Positions 1-12,200 of a stretch of 64,000 bases of DNA are shown here, one piece after another. The notes under the pieces are model-generated. The model searched no databases and had not been told where the DNA came from. It saw only the letters and a list, made by a program, of their open reading frames with translations. The translations under genes were made by a program, and so were the position numbers. Position 1 is the stretch's first letter; each line of letters begins with the position of its first letter. Source of the stretch: Petrolisthes cinctipes (taxonomy: Eukaryota; Arthropoda; Malacostraca; Decapoda; Porcellanidae); the NCBI GenBank assembly GCA_033782935.1, contig JAWQEG010000167.1, positions 2,729,501 to 2,793,500 of the forward strand, in the 5' to 3' direction.

Positions 1-3000
1 AAATCGATATTTTAGGTGCAAAAAGTCGATATGTGCATGCATCTTCTGTACACGTTCATATCTCAAATTCAGGCTCAGAACACCCGAAAATTCGATTTAT
101 TTGGGTCCCAGAAGCGATCTGTACATGTCTACTCCTTGCTAGAATGTTTTCAAGATACAGACCCAAAACATGTCAAAATCGATATTTTAAGTGCAAAAAG
201 TCGATATGTGCATGCATCTTCTCTACCCGTTTATATCTCAAATTCAGGCTCAAAACTCCGAAAATTCGATATTTTTGGGACCTTTAAGCAATCTGCAGAT
301 GCCTACTCAGTGCTAGATTGTTTTTAAAATACAGGCTTAAAACATGCTATAAATCGATATTTTAGGTGTCCAAAGTCGATATGTGCATGCATCTTCTGTA
401 CCCGTTTATATCTCAAATTCAGGCTCAAAACACCCAAAAAACCGATATTTTTGTGTCCCAGAAGCGACCTGTACATGTCTACACCGTGTTAGAGTATCTT
501 CAAAATACAGGCCCAAAACATGCTCAAAATCGATATTTTAGGTGCCCAAAGTCGATATGTGCATGCATCTTCTGTACCCGTTCATATCTCAAATTCAGGT
601 TCAGAACACCCGAAAATTCAATTTATTTGGGTCCCAGAAGCGATCTGTACGTGTCTACTCAGTGTTAGAGTATTTTAAAGATACAGGCCCAAAACATGCT
701 CAAAATCGATATTTTGGGTGCCCAAAGTCGATATGTGCATGCATCTTCTGTACCCGTTTATATCTCAAATTCAGGCTCAAAACACCCGAAAATTCGATAT
801 TTTTGGGTTCCAAAAGCGATCTGTACATTTCTACTCCGTGTTAGAGCATTTTTAAAATGCAGGCCCAAAACATGCTAAAACTAAATATTTTAGGTGTCCA
901 AAGTCGATATGTGCATGCATCTTCTGAATCCGTTTATATCTCAAATTCAGGCTCAAAACACCCGAAAATTCGATATTTTTGGCTCCCAGAAGCGATCTGT
1001 ACCTGCCTACTCCTTGCTAGAATTTTTTCAAGATACAAACCTAAAACATGCTCAAAATCGATATATTAGGAGCAAAAAGTCGATATGTGCATGCATCCTC
1101 TGTACCCGGTTATATCCCAAATTCTGGCTCAAAACCCCCGAAAATTCGATATTTTTGGGTCCCAAAAGCGATCTGTACATGCCTACTCAGTGCTAGAATA
1201 TTTTCAAATTATACGCCGAAAACATACTAAAAATCGATATTTTGGGTGCTAAAGTCGATATGTGCATGCATATTCTGTACCCATTTATATCTCAAATTCA
1301 CGCTCAAAATACCCAAAAAAATCGATATTTTTGTGTCCCAGAAGCGATCTGTACATGTCTACACCGTGCTATAGTATTTTCAAAATACAGGCCCAAAATA
1401 TGCTCAAAATCGATATTTTAGGTGCCCTAAGTCGATATGTGCATGCATCTTCAGTACCCGTTCATATCACAAATTCAGGCTCAGAACATCCTAAAATTCT
1501 ATTTATTTGGGTTCCAGAAGCAATCTGTACGTGTCTACTCAGTGTTAGAGTAATTTTAAAAATACAGGCCCAAAACATGTTCAAAATCGATATTTTGGGT
1601 GCCAAAAGTCGATATGTGCATGCATCTTCTGTACCCGTTTATATCTCAAATTCAGACTCAAAAGACCCGAATATTCGATATTTTTGGGTCCCAGAAGCGA
1701 TCTGTACCTGCCTACTCCTTGCTAGAATTTTTTCAAGATACAAACCTAAAACATGCTCAAAATCGATATTTTAGGTGCAAAAAGTCGATATGTGCATGCA
1801 TCTTCTGTACCCGTTTATATCTCAAATTCAGGCTCAAAACACCAGAAAATTCGATATTTTTGGGTCCCAAAAGCGATTTGTACATGTCTACACCATGCTA
1901 GATTTTTTTCAAAATACAGACCCAAAACATGCTCAAAACCGATATTTTAGGTGCCCAAAGTCGATATGTGCATGCTTCTTCTGTACCCGTTTATATCTCA
2001 AATTCAGGCTCAAAACACCAGAAAATTCGATATTTTTGGGTCCCAAAAGCGATCTGTACATGGTTACTCAGTGCTAGAATATTTTCAAATTAAACGCCGA
2101 AAAAATTCTAAAAATCGTTATTTTGGGTGCCAAAGTCGATATGTGCATGCATCTTCTGTACCCGTTTATATCTCAAATTCAGGCTCAAAACGCCCAAAAA
2201 ATCGATATTTTTGTGTCCCAGAAGCGATCTGTACATGTCTACAAAGTGCTATAGCATATTCAAAATACAGGCCCAAAACATGCTCAAAACCGATATTTTA
2301 GGTGCCCAAAGTCGATATGTGCATGCATCATCTGTACCCGTTCATATCTCAAATTCAGGCTCAGAACACCCTAAAATTCGATTTATTTGGGTTCCAGAAG
2401 CGATCTGTACATGTCTACTCCGTGTTAGAGTATTTTTAAAATACAGGCCCAAAACATGCTCAAAATCGATATTTTAGGTGCCTAAAGTCGATATGTGCAT
2501 GCATCTTCTGTACCCGTTTATATCTCAAATTCAGGCTCAAAACACCCAAAAATTCAATATTTTTGGGTCCCAGAAGCGATCTGTACATGCATACTCCGTG
2601 TTAGAGTGTTTTTAAAATACAGGCCCAAAACATGCTGAAAATCGATATTTTATGTGCCCAAAGTCAATATGTGTATGCATCTTCTGGACACGTGTATATC
2701 CCTAATTCAAGTTCAAAACACCAGAAAATTCGGTATTTTTGGGTCCCAAAAGCGATCTGTACATGCCTACTCCTTTCTAGAATGTTTTCAAGATACAGAC
2801 CAAAAACATGCTCAAAATAGATATTTTAAGTGCAAAAAGTCGATATGTGCATGTATCTTCTGTACCCGTTTATATCTCAAATTCAGGCTTAAAACTCCGA
2901 AAATTCGATATTTTTGGGTCCCTTAAGCAATCTGCACATGCCTACTCAGTGCTAGAATGTTTTTAAAATACAGGCTTAAAACATGCTATAAATCGATATT

Positions 3001-3016
3001 TTAGGTGTCCAAATTC
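1..3016 (+). repeat. Left mosaic segment, about 17 monomers
   Basis: The first unit is partial (1-169). Subfamilies alternate without a simple short period. GGGTGCCAAAG or its variant GGGTGCTAAAG appears near 1240 and 2120, a GGCTTAAAACATGCTATAAATC junction appears at 335 and 2973, and the CACGTG type begins at 2632. The unit at 170-343 is 174 bp, and the one at 1400-1576 is 177 bp. Close relatives of 1753-1950 recur at 8087 and 11779, so this segment belongs to the same exchange pool as the 7-kb units to its right. Confidence 0.8.
2808..2982 (+). repeat. 175-bp monomer subfamily with CTTAAAACTCCG (exemplar)
   Basis: The usual CTCAAAACACCCG between the half-units reads CTTAAAACTCCG, one base shorter. 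The unit continues with GGGTCCCTTAAGCAATCTGC and ends TTTTTAAAATACAGGCTTAAAAC, followed by ATGCTATAAATCG. It normally follows the CACGTG subfamily directly (for example at 4391, 10548, 14065, 21268, 33573, 38146 and 44652). In the middle block and near the right end many members revert to CTCAAAACTCCG. Confidence 0.8.
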
Positions 3017-3941
3017 GATATGTGCATGCTTCTTCTGTACCCGTTTATATCTCAAATTCAGGCTCAAAACACCCGAAATTTCAATATTTTTGGGTCCCCG
3101 AAGCGATCTGTACATGCCTACTCCGTGTTAATGTATCTTCAAAAAACAGGCCCAAAACATGCTGAAAATCTATATATTAGGTGCCCAAAGTCAATATGTG
3201 TATGCATCTTCTGTACCCGTCTATATCCCAAATTCAGGTTCAAAACACCAGAAAATTCGGTATTTTTGGGTCCCAGAAGCAATCTGTACATGCCTACTCC
3301 TTGCTAGAATGTTTTCAATATACATACCCAAAACATGCTCAAAATCGATATTTTAGGTGCAAAAAGTCGATATGTGCATGCATCCTCTGTACCAGGTTAT
3401 ATCCCAAATTCTGGCTCAAAACCCCCGAAAAATCGATATTTTTGGGTCCCAGAAGCGATCTGTACATGCCTACTCAGTGCTAGAATATTTTCAAATTATA
3501 CGCCGAAAACATACTAAAAATCGATATTTTGGGTGCCAAAGTCGATATGTGCATGCATATTCTGTACCCGTTTATATCTCAAATTCACGCTCAAAATACC
3601 CAAAAAATCGATATTTTTGTGTCCCAGAAGCGATCTGTACATGTCTACACCGTGCTATAGTATTTTCAAAATACAGGCCCAAAACATGCTCAAAATCGAT
3701 ATTTTAGGTGCCCAAAGTCGATATGTGCATGCATCTTCAGTACCCGTTCATATCACAAATTCAGGCTCAGAACACCCTAAAATTCGATTTATTTGGGTTC
3801 CAGAAGCGATCTGTACGTGTCTACTCAGTGTTAGAGTATTTTTAAAAATACAGGCCCAAAACATGCTCAAAATCGATATTTTGGGTGCCTAAAGTCGATA
3901 TGTGCATGCATCTTCTGTACCCGTTTATATCTCAAATTCAG
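3017..3941 (+). repeat. Segment duplicated 5,280 bp downstream (copy 1)
   Basis: This stretch of about five monomers is nearly identical to 8297-9221, at an offset of exactly 30 x 176 bases. For example 3361-3420 and 8641-8700 agree throughout, while 3228 reads C where 8508 reads T. Homology starts near the shared GCATGCTTCTTCTG at about 3025. It stops near 3941, where this copy continues GACTCAAAAG and the other continues GGTTCAAAAC. The ends are approximate because all neighbouring units are similar. Confidence 0.8.
3511..3685 (+). repeat. 175-bp monomer subfamily with GGGTGCCAAAG (exemplar)
   Basis: The preceding monomer ends TTTTCAAATTATACGCCG and AAAACATAC, and this one continues TAAAAATCGATATTTTGGG and TGCCAAAG, with one C fewer than GCCCAAAG. 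That missing base explains much of the phase drift across the window. The TTATACGCCG tail replaces AATACAGGCCC as a block, which makes it a strong marker. A following unit with one extra A (TTTTTAAAAATACAGG, 3686-3862, 177 bp) restores the two-unit length of 352 here. Confidence 0.82.
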
Positions 3942-4742
3942 ACTCAAAAGACCCGAATATTCGATATTTTTGGGTCCCAAAAGCAATGTGTACATGCATA
4001 CTCCGTGTTAGAGTATTTTCAAAGTACAGGCCTAAAACATCCTGAAAATCGATATATTAGCTGCCCAAAGTCAATATGTGTATGCATCTTCTGTACCCGT
4101 CTATATCTCAAATTCAGGCTCAAAACACCCGAAAATTCAATATTTTTGGGTCCCAGAAGCGATCTGTACGTGCATACTCCGTGTTAGAGTGTTTTTAAAA
4201 TACAGGCCCAAAACATGCTCAAAATCGATATTTTATGTGCCCAAAGTCAATATGTGTATGCATCTTCTGGACACGTGTATATCCCTAATTCAAGTTCAAA
4301 ACACCAGAAAATTCGATACTTTTGGGTCCCAAAAGCGATCTGTACATGCCTACTCCTTGCTAGAATGTTTTCAAGATACAGACCCAAAACATGCTCAAAA
4401 TCAATATTTTAAGTGCAAAAAGTCGATATGTGCATGCATCTTCTGTACCCGTTTATATCTCAAATTCAGGCTTAAAACTCCGAAAATTCGATATTTTTGG
4501 GTCCCTTAAGTAATCTGCACATGCCTACTCAGTGCTAGAATGTTTTTAAAATACAGGCTTAAAACATGCTATAAATCGATATTTTAGGTGCCCAAAGTCA
4601 ATATGTGTATACATCTTCTGTACCCGTCTATATCCCAAATTCAGGTTTTAAAACACCAGAAAATTCGGTATTTTTGGGTCCCAGAAGCGATCTGTACATG
4701 CCTACTCCTTGCTAGAATTTTTTCAAGTTACAGACCCAAAAC

Positions 4743-6677
4743 TTGCTCAAAATCGATATTTTAGGTGCAAAAAGTCGATATGTGCATTCATCCTCTGTAC
4801 CAGGTTATATCCCAAATTCTGGCTCAAAACCCCCGAAAAATCGATATTTTTGGGTCCCAGAAGCGATCTGTACATGCCTACTAAGTGCTAGAATATTTTC
4901 AAATTATACGCCGAAAACATACTAAAAATCGATATTTTGGGTGCCAAAGTCGATATGTGCATGCATCTTTTGTACCCGTTTATATCTCAAATTCAGGCTC
5001 AGAACACCCTAAAATTCGATTTATTTGGGTTCCAGAAGCGATCTGTATGTGTCTACTCAGTGTTAGAGTATTTTAAAAAATACAGGCCCAAAACATGCTC
5101 AAAATCGATATTTTGGGTGCCCAAAGTCGATATGTGCATGCATCTTCTGTACCCGTTTATATCTCAAATTCAGACTCAAAACACCCGAATATTCAATATT
5201 TTTGGGTCCCAAAAGCAATGTGTACATGCATACTCCGTGTCAGAGTATTTTCAAAATACAGGTCTAAAACATGCTGAAAATCTATATTTTAGCTGCCCAA
5301 AGTCAATATGTGTATGTATCTTCTGTACCCGTCGATATCCCAAATTCAGGTTCAAAACACTCGAAAATTCCATATTTTTGGGTCCCAGAAGCAATCTGTA
5401 CATGCCTACTTCTTGCTAGAATGTTTTCAAGATACAGACCCAAAACATGCTCAAAATCGATATTTTAGGTGCAAAAAGTCGAAATGTGCATGCATCTTCT
5501 GTACCCGTTTATATCTCAAATTCAGGCTCAAAACACCCGAAAATTCGATATTTTTGGGTCCCCGAAGCGATCTGTACATGCCTACTCCGTGTTATAGTTT
5601 TTTTCAAAATACAGGCCCAAAACATGCTCAAAATCGATATTTTAGGTGCCCAAAGTCGATATGTGCATGCATCTTCTGTATCCCTCTATATCCCAAACTC
5701 AGGTTAAAAACACCCGAAAATTCGATATTTTTGGGTCCCAGAAGAGATCTGTACATGCCTACTCCTTGCTAGAATTTTTTAAGATACAAACCCAAGACAT
5801 GCTCAAAATCGATATTTTATGTGCAAAAAGTCGATATGTGCATGCATCTTCTGTACCCGTTTATATCTCAAATTCAGGCTCAAAACACCAGAAATTTCGA
5901 TATTTTTGGGTCCCAGAAGCGATCTGTACATGCCTACTCAGTGCTAGAATATTTTCAAATTATACGCCGAAAATATTCTAAAAATCGTTATTTTGGGTGC
6001 CAAAGTCGATATGTGCATGCATTTTCTGTACCCGTTTATATCTCAAATTCAGGCTCAAAACACCCAAAAAATCGATATTTTTGTGTCCCAGAAGCGATCT
6101 GTACATGTCTACACCGTGCTATAGCATTTTCAAAATACAGGCCCAAAACATGCTCAAAACCGATATTTTAGGTGCCCAAAGTCGATATGTGCATTCATCA
6201 TCTGTACCCGTTCATATCTCAAATTCAGGCTCAGAACACCTTAAAATTCGATTTATTTGGGTTCCAGAAGCGATCTGTACATGTCTACTCCGTGTTAGAG
6301 TATTTTTAAAATACAGGCCCAAAACATGCTAAAAATCGATATTTTAGGTGCCTAAAGTCGATATGTGCATGCATCTTCTGTACCCGTTTATATCTCAAAT
6401 TCAGGCTCAAAACACCCGAAAATTCAATATTTTTGGGTCCCAGAAGCGATCTGTACGTGCATACTCCGTGTTTGAGTGTTTTTAAAATACAGGCCCAAAA
6501 CATGCTGAAAATCGATATTTTATGTGCCCAAAGTCAATATGTGTATGCATCTTCTGGACACGTGTATATCCCTAATTCAAGTTCAAAACACCAGAAAATT
6601 CGATACTTTTGGGTCCCAAAAGCGATCTGTACATGCCTACTCCTTGCTAGAATGTTTTCAAGATACAGACCAAAAAC
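4743..6677 (+). repeat. 11-monomer higher-order unit, 1,935 bp (copy 1)
   Basis: Monomer boundaries at 4743, 4919, 5095 and 5271 repeat in the same subfamily order 1,935 bases later, at 6678, 6854, 7030 and 7206. The repeated part includes the GATTTATTTGGG unit with a six-A TTTTAAAAAATAC tail and the CTATATT/GCTGCCC unit. The first four monomers are near identical between copies. One visible difference is TGCATTCATCC near 4796 against TGCATGCATCC near 6731. Confidence 0.8.
6502..6677 (+). repeat. Monomer subfamily with CACGTG (exemplar)
   Basis: This subfamily is marked by TTTTATGTGCC, GTCAATATGTGTATGC, CTTCTGGACACGTGTATATC and CCTAATTCAAGTTC in half A, and GATACTTTTGGG in half B. It carries the palindrome CACGTG (6559-6564). 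Sister units begin at 2632, 4215, 10372, 13889, 15997, 19862, 21092, 23025, 26890, 33397, 37970 and 44476; related units with ATATCCTTAATTC begin at 27593, 39552 and 46058. Units of this subfamily begin or mark the middle higher-order units M0, M1, M2 and M3, so it is a convenient landmark. Confidence 0.85.
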
Positions 6678-6853
6678 ATGCTCAAAATCGATATTTTAAG
6701 TGCAAAAAGTCGATATGTGCATGCATCCTCTGTACCAGGTTATATCCCAAATTCTGGCTCAAAACCCCCGAAAAATCGATATTTTTGGGTCCCAGAAGCG
6801 ATCTGTACATGCGTACTAAGTGCTAGAATATTTTCAAATTATACGCCGAAAAC

Positions 6854-7029
6854 ATACTAAAAATCGATATTTTGGGTGCCAAAGTCGATATGTGCATGCA
6901 TCTTTTGTACCCGTTTATATCTCAAATTCAGGCTCAGAACACCCTAAAATTCGATTTATTTGGGTTCCAGAAGCGATCTGTATGTGTCTACTCAGTGTTA
7001 GAGTATTTTAAAAAATACAGGCCCAAAAC
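6854..7029 (+). repeat. Monomer subfamily with GATTTATTTGGG (exemplar)
   Basis: Half B of this subfamily reads CTCAGAACACCCTAAAATTCG followed by GATTTATTTGGGTTCC in place of GATATTTTTGGGTCCC. It usually ends in TTTTAAAAATACAGG, with six As in this exemplar. Later versions read GATTTGTTTGGGTTCCTG (for example 16,975, 24,003, 34,375 and 45,454). It is almost always followed by a TTTTGGGTGCC unit, so the two form a dimer in most higher-order units. Confidence 0.8.
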
Positions 7030-7205
7030 ATGCTCAAAATCGATATTTTGGGTGCCCAAAGTCGATATGTGCATGCATCTTCTGTACCCGTTTATATCTC
7101 AAATTCAGACTCAAAACACCCGAATATTCAATATTTTTGGGTCCCAAAAGCAATGTGTACATGCATACTCCGTGTCAGAGTATTTTCAAAATACAGGTCT
7201 AAAAC

Positions 7206-7381
7206 ATGCTGAAAATCTATATTTTAGCTGCCCAAAGTCAATATGTGTATGTATCTTCTGTACCCGTCGATATCCCAAATTCAGGTTCAAAACACTCGAA
7301 AATTCGATATTTTTGGGTCCCAGAAGCAATCTGTACATGCCTACTTCTTGCTAGAATGTTTTCAAGATACAGACCCAAAAC
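7206..7381 (+). repeat. Monomer subfamily with CTATATT and GCTGCCC (exemplar)
   Basis: The AT core reads AAAATCTATATTTTAGCTG, so the ATCGAT site is lost. Half A also has GTCAATATGTGTATGTATC and CCCGTCGATATCCC. Half B has ACACTCGAAAA and GAAGCAATC. Units begin at 5271, 11251, 12834, 14943, 17227, 21971, 24255, 25660, 28823, 30406, 34627, 39200, 40782 and 45706. Milder relatives at 49221, 53086, 59241 and 62934 keep ATCGAT, which suggests the right-hand members are nearer the ancestral state. Confidence 0.83.
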
Positions 7382-7426
7382 ATGCTCAAAATCGATATTT
7401 TAAGTGCAAAAAGTCGAAATGTGCAT

Positions 7427-7892
7427 GCATATTCTGTACCCGTTTATATCTCAAATTCACGCTCAAAATACCCAAAAAATCGATATTTTTGTGTCCCAGA
7501 AGCGATCTGTACATGACTACACCGTGCTATAGTATTTTCAAAATACAGGCCCAAAACATGCTCAAAATCGATATTTTAGGTGCCCAAAGTCGATATGTGC
7601 ATGCATCTTCAGTACCCGTTCATATCACAAATTCAGGCTCAGAACACCCTAAAATTCGATTTATTTGGGTTCCAGAAGCGATCTGTACGTGTCTACTCAG
7701 TGTTAGAGTATTTTTAAAAATACAGGCCCAAAACATGCTCAAAATCGATATTTTGGGTGCCTAAAGTCGATATGTGCATGCATCTTCTGTACCCGTTTAT
7801 ATCTCAAATTCAGACTCAAAAGACCCGAATATTCGATATTTTTGGGTCCCAAAAGCAATGTGTACATGCATACTCCGTGTTAGAGTATTTTC
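7427..7892 (+). repeat. Copy of 3,555-4,020 (offset 3,872 bp, 22 monomers)
   Basis: The TGCATATTCTG, TTCACGCTC, GTGTCCCAG and TTCAGTACCCG variants follow each other here in the same order as at 3555-4020. The offset of 3,872 is exactly 22 x 176. Homology ends where the first copy reads AAAGTACAGGCCTAAAACATCC and this copy reads the common AAAATACAGGCCC. The piece therefore exists three times: here, at 3.6 kb and within 8.8-9.2 kb. Confidence 0.75.
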
Positions 7893-8296
7893 AAAATACA
7901 GGCCCAAAACATGCTCAAAATCGATATTTTAGGTGCCCAAAGTCGAAATGTGAATGCATCTTCTGTATCCGTCTATATCCCAAATTCAGGTTTTAAACAC
8001 CCGAAAATTCTATATTTTTGGGTCCCAGAAGCGATCTGTACCTGCCTACTCCTTGCTAGAATTTTTTCAAGATACAAACCTAAAACATGCTCAAAATCGA
8101 TATTTTAGGTGCAAAAAGTCGATATGTGCATGCATCTTCTGTACCCGTTTATATCTCAAATTCAGGCTCAAAACACCAGAAAATTCGATATTTTTGGGTC
8201 CCAAAAGCGATTTGTACATGTCTACACCATGCTATAGCATTTTCAAAATACAGGCCCAAAACATGCTCAAAACCTTTATTTTAGGTGCCCAAAGTC

Positions 8297-9221
8297 GATA
8301 TGTGCATGCTTCTTCTGTACCCGTTTATATCTCAAATTCAGGCTCAAAACACCCGAAAATTCAATATTTTTGGGTCCCAGAAGCGATCTGTACATGCCTA
8401 CTCCGTGTTAATGTATTTTCAAAAAACAGGCCCAAAACATGCTGAAAATCTATATATTAGGTGCCCAAAGTCAATATGTGTATGCATCTTCTGTACCCGT
8501 CTATATCTCAAATTCAGGTTCAAAACACCAGAAAATTCGGTATTTTTGGGTCCCAGAAGCAATCTGTACATGCCTACTCCTTGCTAGAATTTTTTCAAGA
8601 TACATACCCAAAACATGCTCAAAATCGATATTTTAGGTGCAAAAAGTCGATATGTGCATGCATCCTCTGTACCAGGTTATATCCCAAATTCTGGCTCAAA
8701 ACCCCCGAAAAATCGATATTTTTGGGTCCCAGAAGCGATCTGTACATGCCTACTCAGTGCTAGAATATTTTCAAATTATACGCCGAAAACATACTAAAAA
8801 TCGATATTTTGGGTGCCAAAGTCGATATGTGCATGCATATTCTGTACCCGTTTATATCTCAAATTCACGCTCAAAATACCAAAAAAATCGATATTTTTGT
8901 TTCCCAGAAGCGATCTGTACATGTCTACACCGTGCTATAGTATTTTCAAAATACAGGCCCAAAACATGCTCAAAATCGATATTTTAGGTGCCCAAAGTCG
9001 ATATGTGCATGCATCTTCAGTACCCGTTCATATCACAAATTCAGGCTCAGAACACCCTAAAATTCGATTTATTTGGGTTCCAAAAGCGATCTGTACGTGT
9101 CTACTCAGTGTTAGAGTATTTTTAAAAATACAGGCCCAAAACATGCTCAAAATCGATATTTTGGGTGCCCAAAGTCGATATGTGCATGCATCTTCTGTAC
9201 CCGTTTATATCTCAAATTCAG
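8297..9221 (+). repeat. Segment duplicated from 3,017-3,941 (copy 2)
   Basis: This is the partner of the 3017-3941 segment, at an offset of 5,280 bases. The upstream unit here begins with AAAACCTTTATTTTAGG, whereas the first copy is preceded by ATAAATCGATATTTTAGG, so the left breakpoint falls in the first ~50 bases of a monomer. The CTTTATTTT variant itself recurs at about 11960, showing another exchange that involved this place. Confidence 0.78.
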
Positions 9222-12200
9222 GTTCAAAACACCAGAAAATTCGATATTTTTGGGTCCCAAAAGCGATCTGTACATGCCTACTCAGTGCTAGAATATTTTC
9301 AAATTATACGCCGAAAATATTCTAAAAATCGTTATTTTGGGTGCCAAAGTCGATATGTGCATGCATCTTCTGTACCCGTTTATATCTCAAATTCAGACTC
9401 AAAACACCCGAAAATTCAATATTTTTGGGTCCCAGAAGCGATCTGTACGTGCATACTCCGTGTTAGAGTGTTTTTAAAATACAGACCCAAAACATGCTGA
9501 AAATCGATATTTTATGTGCCAAAAGTCAATATGTGTATGCATCTTCTGGACACGTCTATATCCCTAATTCAAGTTCAAAACACCAGAAAATTCGATACTT
9601 TTGGGTCCCAAAAGCGATCTGTACATGCCTACTCCTTGCTAGAATGTTTTCACGATACAGACCAAAAACATGCTCAAAATCGATATTTTAAGTGCAAAAA
9701 GTCGATATGTGCATGCATCTTCTGTACCCGTTTATATATCAAATTAAGGCTTAAAACTCCGAAAATTCGATATTTTTGGGTCCCTTAAGCAATCTGCACA
9801 TGCCTACTCAGTACTAGAATATTTTCAAATTATACGCCGAAAATATTCTAAAAATCGTTATTTTGGGTGCCAAAGTCGATATGTGCATGCATCTTCTGTA
9901 CCCGTTTATATCTCAAATTCAGGCTCAAAACACCCGAAAATTCAATATTTTTGGGTCCCAGAAGCGATCTGTACATGTCTACACCGTGCTACAGCATTTT
10001 CAAAATACAGGCCCAAAACATGCTCAAAACCGATATTTTAGGTGCCCAAAGTCGATATGTGCATGCATCATCTGTACCCGTTCATATCTCAAATTCAGGC
10101 TGAGAACACCCTAAAATTCGATTTATTTGGGTTCCAGAAGCGATCTGTACATGTCTACTCCGTGTTAGAGTATTTTTAAAATACAGGCCCAAAACATGCT
10201 AAAAATCGATATTTTAGGTGCCTAAAGTCGATATGTGCATGCATCTTCTGTACCCGTTTATATCTCAAATTCAGGCTCAAAACACCCGAAAATTCAATAT
10301 TTTTGGGTCCCAGAAGCGATCTGTACGTGCATACTCCGTGTTAGAGTGTTTTTAAAGTACAGGCCCAAAACATGCTGAAAATCGATATTTTATGTGCCAA
10401 AAGTCAATATGTGTATGCATCTTCTGGACACGTGTATATCCCTAATTCAAGTTCAAAACACCAGAAAATTCGATACTTTTGGGTCCCAAAAGCGATCTGT
10501 ACATGCCTACTCCTTGCTAGAAAGTTTTCAAGATACAGACCAAAAACATGCTCAAAATCGATATTTTAAGTGCAAAAAGTCGATATGTGCATGCATCTTC
10601 TGTACCCGTTTATATCTCAAATTCAGGCTTAAAACTCCGAAAATTCGATATTTTTGGGTCCCTTAAGCAATCTGCACATGCCTACTCAGTGCTAGAATGT
10701 TTTTAAAATACAGGCTTAAAACATGCTATAAATCGATATTTTAGGTGCCCAAAGTCAATATGTGTATGCATCTTCTGTACCCGTCTATATCCCAAATTCA
10801 GGTTCAAAACACCAGAAAATTCGGTATTTTTGGGTCCCAGAAGCGATCTGTACATGCCTACTCCTTGCTAGAATTTTTTCAAGATACAGACCCAAAACAT
10901 GCTCAAAATCGATATTTTAGGTGCAAAAAGTCGATATGTGCATGCATCTTTTGTACCCGTTTATATCTCAAATTCAGGCTCAGAGCACCCTAAAATTCGA
11001 TTTATTTGGGTTCCAGAAGCGATCTGTATGTGTTTACTCAGTTTTAGAGTATTTTAAAAATACAGGCCCAAAACATGCTCAAAATCGATATTTTGGGTGC
11101 CCAAAGTCGATATGTGCATGCATCTTCTGTACCCGTTTATATCTCAAATTCAGACTGAAAACACCCGAATATTCAATATTTTTGGGTCCCAAAAGCAATG
11201 TGTACATGCATACTCCGTGTTAGAGTATTTTCAAAATACAGGTCTAAAACATGCTGAAAATCTATATTTTAGCTGCCCAAAGTCAATATGTGTATGTATC
11301 TTCTGTACCCGTCGATATCCCAAATTCAGGTTCAAAACACTCGAAAATTCGATATTTTTGGGTCCCAGAAGCAATCTGTACATGCCTACTCCGTGTTAGA
11401 GTATTTTCAAAATACAGGCCCAAAACATGCTCAAAATCGATATTTTAGGTGCCCAAAGTCGATATGTGCATGCATCTTCTGTATCCGTCTATATCCCAAA
11501 TTCAGGTTCAAAACACCCGAAAATTCGATATTTTTGGGTCCCCGAAGCGATCTGTACATGCCTACTCCGTGTTAGAGTATTTTCAAAATACAGGCCCAAA
11601 ACATGCTCAAAATCGATATTTTAGGTGCCCAAAGTCGAAATGTGAATGCATCTTCTGTATCCGTCTATATCACAAATTTAGGTTTTAAACACCCGAAAAT
11701 TCGATATTTTTGGGTCCCAGAAGCGATCTGTACCTGCCTACTCCTTGCTAGAATTTTTTCAAGATACAAACCTAAAACATGCTCAAAATCGATATTTTAG
11801 GTGCAAAAAGTCGATATGTGCATGCATCTTCTGTACCCGTTTATATCTCAAATTCAGGCTCAAAACACCAGAAAATTCGATATTTTTGGGTCCCAAAAGC
11901 GATTTGTACATGTCTACACCATGCTATAGCATTTTCAAAATACAGGCCCAAAACATGCTCAAAACCTTTATTTTAGGTGCACAAAGTCGATATGTGCATG
12001 CTTCTTCTGTACCCGTTTATATCTCAAATTCAGGCTCAAAACACCAGAAAATTCGATATTTTTGGGTCCCAAAAGCGATCTGTACATGCTTACTCAGTGC
12101 TAGAATATTTTCAAATTATACGCCGAAAATATTCTAAAAATCGTTATTTTGGGTGCCAAAGTCGATATGTGCATGCATCTTCTGTACCCGTTTATATCTC

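Larger units (their letters stand above)
6678..7427 (+). repeat. 11-monomer higher-order unit, truncated copy 2
   Basis: This repeats the start of the 1,935-bp unit for a little over four monomers. At about 7405-7430 it switches to another source: the unit begins like the GTCGAAATGTG type but continues with TGCATATTCTG and TTCACGCTC, as in the monomer at 3511. The monomer starting at 7382 is therefore a chimera, and the switch lies within a region of shared sequence, which is what in-register unequal exchange produces. Confidence 0.77.

Noticed and set aside
6306..6503. Minus-strand open frame (others at 50,689-50,934 and 53,771-53,974)
   Set aside because: Reverse complements of ordinary monomers in which stop codons happen to be missing; sister monomers do not keep them open.
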